A stretch of DNA of 42,672 nucleotides from Deltaproteobacteria bacterium. GTDB lineage: Bacteria > Myxococcota_A > Polyangia > Polyangiales > Polyangiaceae. Below the pieces are notes generated by a model that was not told where the DNA came from, ran no database searches, and saw only the letters and a list, made by a program, of their open reading frames with translations. This document shows, piece by piece, positions 36,334 to 42,672 of the stretch. The stretch spans positions 1 through 42,672 of the forward strand of contig JACQWT010000086.1 in assembly GCA_016209145.1 (NCBI GenBank), given 5' to 3'. Both the position numbers and the translations under genes were made by a program. Positions within the stretch are counted from its first letter, which is position 1; every line of letters begins with the position of its first letter.

Positions 36334-37056
36334 CTACGACGACTTCTGGAACTGCTTCTCACGGTACTTCGAGAAGTAGTAGAGAACTGCCCGCTCGGCG
36401 ACGTCGGCCATGACTCTGACCATCTCGTCGACCGACCACTGCTTCGGCCGGAAGTAGAAGCTGCCTCGATTGAACTTGCCTCCTTGTTCGCTGTGGAGAT
36501 ATGTCTTGTTCAACTGTCCGAACATCGCCATCGTGGAGACACGATCAAGGATCGACGAGTCAGTCTCGAAGTCGCAGCCGTAGCCAAAGCAGACGAACGG
36601 GAAAATGCTCTCGCGCATCAGCGCGGCGCGCAGGCCAATGACGTTCTTCCCCAGCCGTTCGATCGCGTTTCCCCTTGCCTGCTTGGGAAGACCTTCCTCA
36701 GCGCGAAGGTCATTCGTCCCTTGGTTCTTGACCTCCGCGATCAGCACTGGATACATGAACTTATCCCCGGCCCGCGCCCGAATATGGAGAATGCCTCCAT
36801 CCGGCCGAATGGAGCTGCTATCGAAGTGGTAGTGAAACTCCGTGTCCGGGTAACTGCGGCGCAGCTCGGCGACGATGTCCTTCAGGTGCCACTGCCTCTC
36901 GTGGGCCAAGGAAATCCTCTTCCCAAACTTGCGATCCAAGATCTCGACTACCTGTTCCAGAGCCCTAATAATGTCGGATTCCTGCTTCTTGGAGGTGACG
37001 TTGATCACGGTGCCCGCGCGCTGTTCTCGTAGCTGGTGCTTGCGGGCCATCGCCAC
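36334..37056 (-). CDS. EcoRI-like type II restriction endonuclease
   Basis: 'SSSIRPDGGILHIRARAGDKFMYPVLIAEVKNQGTNDLRAEEGLPKQARGNAIERLGKNVIGLRAALMRESIFPFVCF' aligns by eye with EcoRI 'SSIKPDGGIVEV..VVLVAEAKHQGKD...GNAIERSHKNISE...SESHFPYVLF'. Confidence 0.85.
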   Translation of the reverse strand: MAMARKHQLREQRAGTVINVTSKKQESDIIRALEQVVEILDRKFGKRISLAHERQWHLKDIVAELRRSYPDTEFHYHFDSSSIRPDGGILHIRARAGDKFMYPVLIAEVKNQGTNDLRAEEGLPKQARGNAIERLGKNVIGLRAALMRESIFPFVCFGYGCDFETDSSILDRVSTMAMFGQLNKTYLHSEQGGKFNRGSFYFRPKQWSVDEMVRVMADVAERAVLYYFSKYREKQFQKSS

Positions 37057-38193
37057 CTACCTCCGCTCGACCAAGAAGAGCTGTTCCGTTACGTGAATCG
37101 CCCTATTATTAAGGTTCCGGCTTCCACGGAATGCGTTGTACGGCGTCTCCACAACATCGAGGGCACCCATCGTGTCAAGCAGTGAACGCATCTCGTGGGG
37201 TGAGATGAAGCCTTCGTTGTTGAACGAAATCAGAAGGAACGGGCGCCAGTCGGTCGGTATCCCCGAGACGCGACTGATGTGCTGCGGGCGGTCGTACCGG
37301 ACCAAAAGGTTGAGCATGAAGTAGTTCGAGCCATAGGGATGCTGGTTGTACGGAGGATCGATGTAGGCCAAGTCAAGTCCTCTCAGCCGCCGGGCCACCG
37401 CATTTGCGTCTTCGTGGAGAACTTCATGCTCGCACTCGAAGTTGCTCAGAACGGGCACCTCCAGCCTGATCTCGCCGAGAATGCGAAACAACGCATCGGA
37501 ACCGCTGCCGCCGAACTGACCGAGCCCCGTCTCGCGGTTTCTGTAGAAGCCCTTGAATACGCCAGCGGTGTTCGCATGGATGGACGCCGCGCTCAGAAGT
37601 GGACCCAAGAGGAGGTCCTTCATCTCGCGAGGGGCAGTGTCGATAAGTCGCCGGAAGCTGTCGAGACGGCGAGCGTTCGTCTTGGTGTAGAAGACGCGGT
37701 CCTCTCGGGTGATCCGGTTTTCGTCCCGGGGGGCGTAGAGCTCCTCGATGAAGCCGGGAGGCATTGGTTCCGTCGTGACCCTGGCGTTGAGATCGGCGAC
37801 GACGCGGGAAATGGCAGGCAGGTCGATGGTGCTTCTGTTGCGCAGGTAGCAACGACCGGTGACGGCGGCGTAGTCCTCTAGGTCATTGCTGATCAGCAGG
37901 GAGGAGTGGGCATTCAGGAAGCGCGACACTACTCCCGAACCGCTAAACGCATCGAATACCCGAAGCCGCACCTTGCCGAGTCGTCGCTTGACTCGCTCAA
38001 CCGCGCGACCGATGTGACCAAGAAGGGCGCGCTTGTTTCCGATGTACGTGAGCAGTTGGCGCGACAGATAGTCAGGGTCCTCGGCCACGGGGTCGTCCGC
38101 CCAGAGGGCGAGCTGACTCCCTTCCCTGACGGTGACCGGCGGCTGTTCAGGTTGGGTCACGTGGTTCTCGGCGTGCTTGATCCTGGCGTCCAA
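37057..38193 (-). CDS. D12-class DNA adenine (N6) methyltransferase of the R-M pair
   Basis: 'LLTYIGNKRALLGHIGRAVERVKRRLGKVRLRVFDAFSGSGVVSRFL' and 'LDLAYIDPPYNQHPYGSNYFMLNLL' (DPPY motif); abuts the restriction gene. Confidence 0.88.
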   Translation of the reverse strand: MDARIKHAENHVTQPEQPPVTVREGSQLALWADDPVAEDPDYLSRQLLTYIGNKRALLGHIGRAVERVKRRLGKVRLRVFDAFSGSGVVSRFLNAHSSLLISNDLEDYAAVTGRCYLRNRSTIDLPAISRVVADLNARVTTEPMPPGFIEELYAPRDENRITREDRVFYTKTNARRLDSFRRLIDTAPREMKDLLLGPLLSAASIHANTAGVFKGFYRNRETGLGQFGGSGSDALFRILGEIRLEVPVLSNFECEHEVLHEDANAVARRLRGLDLAYIDPPYNQHPYGSNYFMLNLLVRYDRPQHISRVSGIPTDWRPFLLISFNNEGFISPHEMRSLLDTMGALDVVETPYNAFRGSRNLNNRAIHVTEQLFLVERR

Positions 38194-38507
38194 CTAGCAA
38201 CTACGCGGACCCCGCAATTCCTTTCAGCTTCGCGGGCCTCGGCACGGTAGCGCCGGGTGGGGTGGAGTGCAAGTGTCAAGAGAAGGCTGCAAGCTCGAAC
38301 CGGAGGAGGTGGGGAATGATGCACACGCGGAATCCGGGTAGCACTACTGCATCAAGTTTTCGTAACGACCTGAAATCATGGACCCAGAAGCAAGGGCCGT
38401 TGATGGCGCATTTCCGAATCAAGCAGCCGCAAGTGACCGATTTCGGGATGGTTCTCGACCACAGTCCCTTCCCGCCAAAACGCCGGAACCTGAACTTGAT
38501 GCAGTGG

Positions 38508-38632
38508 TGCTAGGAGTCTGTCGGAGAAAAAACTAAGTGCGCGGAATTGTTCGGTTCCAGCGTCAGAGTAAAGTGAGCGATTTCGATAACTTGGACCATT
38601 TCGAGCACGCTTTCTCCGACACGCTCCTAGCA
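38508..38632. mobile_element. Short MITE with IS-end-like inverted repeats
   Basis: TGCTAGGAGTCTGTCGGAGAAA (38508) / reverse complement of TTTCTCCGACACGCTCCTAGCA (to 38632): 22-bp inverted repeats with 2 mismatches, ~80-bp non-coding centre. Confidence 0.7.
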
Positions 38633-38634
38633 GC

Positions 38635-39732
38635 TCAACGGCCAACTGCCAATGGCTTCTCCTCCCAGGCCGCACGCAGAGCGTCGAGCGACACCTCTCG
38701 CGTGAAGCTCCCGTCGCCGGGCACGCTCGTGCCGATGCGGCGCGGAATGGCGCAGCGCACGCCGGCCCCTCGCCGCTTCTTGTCCGAGGCCAGGAACGGC
38801 TGCGCGGCGGCGAAGTCGCAGGGCGCCGCCGTGGGCAGCCCCAGGCGCCCCAGCAGGGCGGCGAGTCGGCGAAGGTCGCGCTCAGGGAAGGTTCCCTCGG
38901 CCGCGGCCACGCGCGCCTCGATCGCCATGCCGATGGCCACGGCCGGGCCGTGCGCCGTGCGATGCACGGTGGCGTGCTCGATGGCGTGGCCCACGCTGTG
39001 GCCGAAGTTGAGGATGTGGCGCAGCCCTTGGTCGCGGTCGTCGCGCGCGACCACGCCGGCCTTCACCCTTGCGCACCGGACGATGATCTCGTCGGGAAGC
39101 CGAAGGCTGCCGCCCTTCGACCATGCCTCGATGCGCGCGAAAAGCCGCGCGTCGGCCACGGCCGCATGCTTCACCGCCTCGGCGAGCCCGGCCCTGAGCT
39201 CGCTCGCCGGCAGGCTCGACAGCGCGCCCGCGTCGAGCAGCACGGCGCGCGGATGGTGGAACGCGCCCACGAGGTTCTTGCCGCGGGGTGTGTTGACCCC
39301 GGTCTTGCCGCCCAACGCGGCGTCAACCTGGGCGAGCAGCGTGGTCGCGACGTTGACGTGCGCCACGGCGCGCAAGAACGTGGCGGCGACGAAGCCGGCC
39401 ACGTCCAGGACGACGCCTCCGCCCACCGCCACGATGCAGGCGCGCCGGTCGATGCCGGCGGCGAGCATGGCGTCCTCCAGGCGCGCCTTCGTCTGCCGTG
39501 TCTTGTGCCGCTCGCCCGCGGGGAAGCTCAAGCGCAACAGGCGCTGCACGCGGCCCGCCAGCGCTTGCGCGAGCGGATCGGCGAAGAGCCGGCTCGTGTT
39601 CTCGTCGCCGATGATCACCGCCTGCTCCCAGGCCGGCTGCCACAGCCGCGCCAGCGCCGGAGCGGGATCTTCGCCGCACAGCACGGGGTAGGGTGATGCG
39701 TGCGGCGGCTGGACGTCGAAGACGTGGCGCAT
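38635..39732 (-). CDS. aroB: 3-dehydroquinate synthase
   Basis: 'IVAVGGGVVLDVAGFVAATFLRAVAHVNVATTLLAQVDAALGGKTGVNTPRGKNLVGAFHHPRAVLLD', 'LRHILNFGHSVGHAIEHAT'. Confidence 0.93.
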   Translation of the reverse strand: MRHVFDVQPPHASPYPVLCGEDPAPALARLWQPAWEQAVIIGDENTSRLFADPLAQALAGRVQRLLRLSFPAGERHKTRQTKARLEDAMLAAGIDRRACIVAVGGGVVLDVAGFVAATFLRAVAHVNVATTLLAQVDAALGGKTGVNTPRGKNLVGAFHHPRAVLLDAGALSSLPASELRAGLAEAVKHAAVADARLFARIEAWSKGGSLRLPDEIIVRCARVKAGVVARDDRDQGLRHILNFGHSVGHAIEHATVHRTAHGPAVAIGMAIEARVAAAEGTFPERDLRRLAALLGRLGLPTAAPCDFAAAQPFLASDKKRRGAGVRCAIPRRIGTSVPGDGSFTREVSLDALRAAWEEKPLAVGR

Positions 39733-39749
39733 GGTGGTCGGCCGCAGCG

Positions 39750-41135
39750 CTACTCGTCCTTCTCCGGCAGGAAGTTGCTGCACGAGTCCTTGGCCGGGTT
39801 CGTGCCCTCCTCGCAGCTCGACGCCGCCGGCTCGGGCGTTTCCCGGACGCTGCCGAGGAGCGCGGGATCGGCCTCGGCTCCCATCACGAAGGAGATGGCA
39901 TCGCACGGGTCGGTGGGCTTGCCGAGCTGCGAGCGGATGTCGATGTGGCCGCAGACGAAGTCCTTGAAGATGGAGTAGAACTTGTCGTCGGTGCACAGGG
40001 CATGGCCGGTCGTGCCGAGGGTCTCCAACGTGCCGAAGATGTCCTCGGCGCGCCAGCGGCCCGTCACCAGCCCCTCGCGCAGGGCGTAGGTGGGCGGCTG
40101 GTCGGGCTGCTGCTGCTTCTCGATGCGCGCGCTGATGAAGGCGGCGGCGAGCTTGATGGAGAGATACGTCTCCGAGCCGACGATGATGAACTTGGACTCC
40201 GGCACCGAGGCGACGAGCCGCCAGTCGGCTACGTAGGCGTAGTGGTCGACGTAGACGGGATCGTTGATGTCGTAGAGCTGGTCGAGCGACCCCTTGCCGG
40301 GGCAGGCGCCGCCTCCACCACCGCTTCCGCCCGCGCCGCCTGCATCGCCAGAGCCGCCCGCACCGCCCGCGCCGCCTGAGCCCCCGGCGCCGCCGTCCGG
40401 CCCGCCCTTGAGCTTCACCGAGGACTCGTCGATCGGCCAGCGGTCGGTGCCGTCCCACTTGGGGAAGTCGGGGTTGCAGGGATCGTCGCGGAAGCCCGGG
40501 GTAGTGTACACGGCGAGGTCAACCTGCCCGTCGTTGGCCGTGCCGTTGTAGTGTCGCACGCGCAGCAGCAGCGACCAGAAGCCCTCCTGGACGCGCTGGC
40601 TCTGGAACTCCGAGTCGATCTCGGGCGAGAATATGGCGGCCACCTGGAAGAGCTTCACCGAAGCCTGATCGCGGCCCGCGGGACCGTCGCAGTGGTTCGC
40701 CTCGGCGTACTGCGGGACGAGGCAACTGTCGCCCTCGCCCTGGCAAGTGCACATCCGATCGAGGTCGTAGCCGATCTCGTCCGGCGACATGCCCCCGTCG
40801 GGCAGCGGTCCCGCGTCCGCCGGATCCTCCCCGAGGAAGATCCGCCGCACGGCGACGACGAAGTCCACGTCGTCGGGGCCCGCGCCCGCATCCTGGGGCG
40901 GCTCGGGCCAGACGGCGTGCTGGCACACGGCAGCGTCGCCGGCGCCGGCTCCGCCAGCCCCGGCTCCGGCCGCGCCCCCGGCGTTGCCGCCGCCGGTGGC
41001 GGCGGCATCGCTCTCGTCCACGAGCTCGAAGCCGGCGACGAAGCAGCTCCCGGCCACCGCGAGCAGGCCGCAGGTGGCGAGCGCGGCCGCCAGCACGAGC
41101 GCAACGCGCCGAGCGCCGCGGCGGCGACGGCCCAT
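39750..41135 (-). CDS. Secreted/lipoprotein of unknown function with Gly/Ala-rich linkers
   Basis: ATG 41135 overlaps the upstream TGA; 'CGLLAVAGSCFVAGFELVDESDAAATGGGNAGGAAGAG'; 'GGAGGSGGAGGAGGSGDAGGAGGSGGGGG' linker. Confidence 0.7.
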   Translation of the reverse strand: MGRRRRGARRVALVLAAALATCGLLAVAGSCFVAGFELVDESDAAATGGGNAGGAAGAGAGGAGAGDAAVCQHAVWPEPPQDAGAGPDDVDFVVAVRRIFLGEDPADAGPLPDGGMSPDEIGYDLDRMCTCQGEGDSCLVPQYAEANHCDGPAGRDQASVKLFQVAAIFSPEIDSEFQSQRVQEGFWSLLLRVRHYNGTANDGQVDLAVYTTPGFRDDPCNPDFPKWDGTDRWPIDESSVKLKGGPDGGAGGSGGAGGAGGSGDAGGAGGSGGGGGACPGKGSLDQLYDINDPVYVDHYAYVADWRLVASVPESKFIIVGSETYLSIKLAAAFISARIEKQQQPDQPPTYALREGLVTGRWRAEDIFGTLETLGTTGHALCTDDKFYSIFKDFVCGHIDIRSQLGKPTDPCDAISFVMGAEADPALLGSVRETPEPAASSCEEGTNPAKDSCSNFLPEKDE

Positions 41136-42157
41136 CAGAAGCGCCCTCCAATGCTGCCGCCGGCCGGGCCGAGGCGCAGGGCCACGCCCGCGTCGCCGCC
41201 CGCCTCGGGCAGCGGGTGGAGGAGCACCAGGGCGGCACCTCCGGCCAGCACCGCGGCGCCGGCGATGCAGCTCGCCGTCGAGAACGTGCGCGTGGCATTG
41301 AAGGCGAGCACATCGTCCTCGTAGGCGTGCGAGCACCGCCGATCCGGGCAGTTCGCGAGCAGGTCGTCCTCCTCGGTCAGGACGAGCAGGCCGGCGATGA
41401 TGCCGGCATCGAGCGCCGCGCCACCGAGCCCGATCGCCACCCAGCCTACCGTGCGCCACGGCGAAGCGCGCGCCGCGGGCGCCGCGGCGGCCGTCGCCAG
41501 CGCCACCGGCCGCAGCACCACGAGCTTGCGCTCCGAGCGCTTGAGCGTGACCTCCTGGCGGGCGACCAGCTTGCCGTGGCGAGCCGAGGCGCTGTGCCTC
41601 CCGGGATCGAGGCTGACGGGCTGGCCGAGCCGGTCGGCCGCGAGCGGCTCTCCGTCGAGCTCCATCTCGGTCTGCTCGGGCTTGGCGCCGTGCAGCGTGA
41701 CCACGAGCACGGGAGTCTGCTCGATCACGCGCGTGAGCTCGGCCACGGCCTCGTCGCGGGCCCTGCGGTGCACCTCGGGCGCATCGGGCGCAAGCTCCAT
41801 GGCAATGACCTGGCGGTACGCCTCGGCCGCCTCGCGCAGCCGCGCGAGCCTGTCGAGGCAGCGGGCCACGCGGAGCTTGAGGGTCGGAGCCGGGACCAGC
41901 TCGTCGGCCTTCTTGAAGCGCTCCAGCGCCGCGCCGTAGTCGCCGGCCGTGAACAGATCGAGCCCCTCGCCGCCGAGCCGCAGCGCGTCGTTGCGCTTCT
42001 GCTCGAGCTCCGCCGCTGCCTTCTCGGCGGCAGCCTTCTGGGCCGCGGTCTCGGGCGGCTTGGCGGCGGCGGCGTTGCCGGAGCCGAAGGCAACCGCGAG
42101 CACGGCCAGCAGTCTCGTTGCCGTGCGCAGAGCCGATGTGCGCCTCGCGCGTTTCAT
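41135..42157 (-). CDS. TPR/PEGA-like periplasmic protein with C-terminal TM region
   Basis: MKRARRTSALRTATRLLAVLAVAFGSGNAAAAKPPE signal; 'GLDLFTAGDYGAALERFKKADELVPAPTLKLRVARCLDRLARLREAAEAYRQVIAMEL' TPR; 'MELDGEPLAADRLGQPVSLDPGRHSASARHG' PEGA-like. Confidence 0.7.
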   Translation of the reverse strand: MKRARRTSALRTATRLLAVLAVAFGSGNAAAAKPPETAAQKAAAEKAAAELEQKRNDALRLGGEGLDLFTAGDYGAALERFKKADELVPAPTLKLRVARCLDRLARLREAAEAYRQVIAMELAPDAPEVHRRARDEAVAELTRVIEQTPVLVVTLHGAKPEQTEMELDGEPLAADRLGQPVSLDPGRHSASARHGKLVARQEVTLKRSERKLVVLRPVALATAAAAPAARASPWRTVGWVAIGLGGAALDAGIIAGLLVLTEEDDLLANCPDRRCSHAYEDDVLAFNATRTFSTASCIAGAAVLAGGAALVLLHPLPEAGGDAGVALRLGPAGGSIGGRF

Positions 42158-42416
42158 GGCAAGCTCTTGGACGATAGCGCCAACCTGGCGTAGCCGGAAC
42201 CAAGCAGGTGGGCAAGGGGCAAGGGGCAGGGCCACAGGGCCGGCTCATCTTCCTTGGCCCAACTTCTGCGCACCTGCGCGCATGGACCGGCGTGGACCGG
42301 ACGGGCGCGCCGCTCGCCGCGCCCGGTGCCCCACGGCGTCCAGCGCCTGGCGCCCCACGGCGCCGGCCGCCCGACCGCACCCGCCGCCCGCGCCGTCCGC
42401 CTACCCCCATCCCCGC

Positions 42417-42497
42417 CTCAATTCCCGGAAAGCGGGAATAGAGGGGCAGATAGCGAGGTCATCGCCTCCTCAATTCCCGCTTTTCGAGAATTGAGGG
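42417..42497. terminator. Two tandem hairpins, possible terminator or palindromic repeat
   Basis: CTCAATTCCCGGAAAGCGGGAATAGAG and CCTCAATTCCCGCTTTTCGAGAATTGAGG. Confidence 0.4.
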
Positions 42498-42672
42498 CCA
42501 GATGGTTCGCGCAGGGGACTGGCAACGGCGCTGCCGTGGGCGGCCCGCGGCCGTGGGCCGACGGCCGCCATCTCCGATGGGACGACGCAGTCGCCCGCGC
42601 GCCCCGTGCGCTGCATGGCGGCGATGTAGGATGATGCGCCGGCCCGTGCGCCAGGCAAGCCTGGTCGAGGAG

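Noticed and set aside
39750-42410. 886-aa ORF as a single protein
   Set aside because: Only the last 461 aa (from ATG 41135) look like protein; the rest is an off-frame read of the TPR gene.

Overview
GC-rich window from what looks like a myxobacterial/deltaproteobacterial-type genome (Cys-rich lipoproteins, WD40-caspase fusion). The centrepiece (about 15.6-27.3 kb) is an apparently complete class II (ATP-independent, tungsten) benzoyl-CoA reductase operon, bamBCDEFGHI. It is preceded by a BzdR/BoxR-like regulator (XRE HTH fused to a shikimate-kinase-like domain) and likely TGCA-box promoters. The six-frame track misses the start of bamF: the frame begins at ATG 23277 and crosses an in-frame TGA (23331-23333) in the MvhD motif 'FLCHW-U-AYSASDLAGVSRQ', followed by a SECIS-like hairpin. 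This predicts a selenoprotein. The same window carries the decoding machinery: tRNA-Sec (selC, minus strand, 4219-4316) 50 bp from a divergent selB (4366-6303). Other structures: an integrase remnant ending at the selC 3' end; a MITE-like element inserted exactly at the bamF stop codon, with a rearranged relative replacing the C-terminus/stop of aroC; a bamE that lacks the first N-terminal HdrA Rossmann segment; decayed GGT and RHS/NHL genes; a shikimate-pathway cluster (aroB, aroDE fusion, aroA, aroC, aroF; no stand-alone aroK) interrupted by an EcoRI-like restriction-modification system; and a second, IS-end-like MITE. All functional calls come from reading the sequence; no searches were run.
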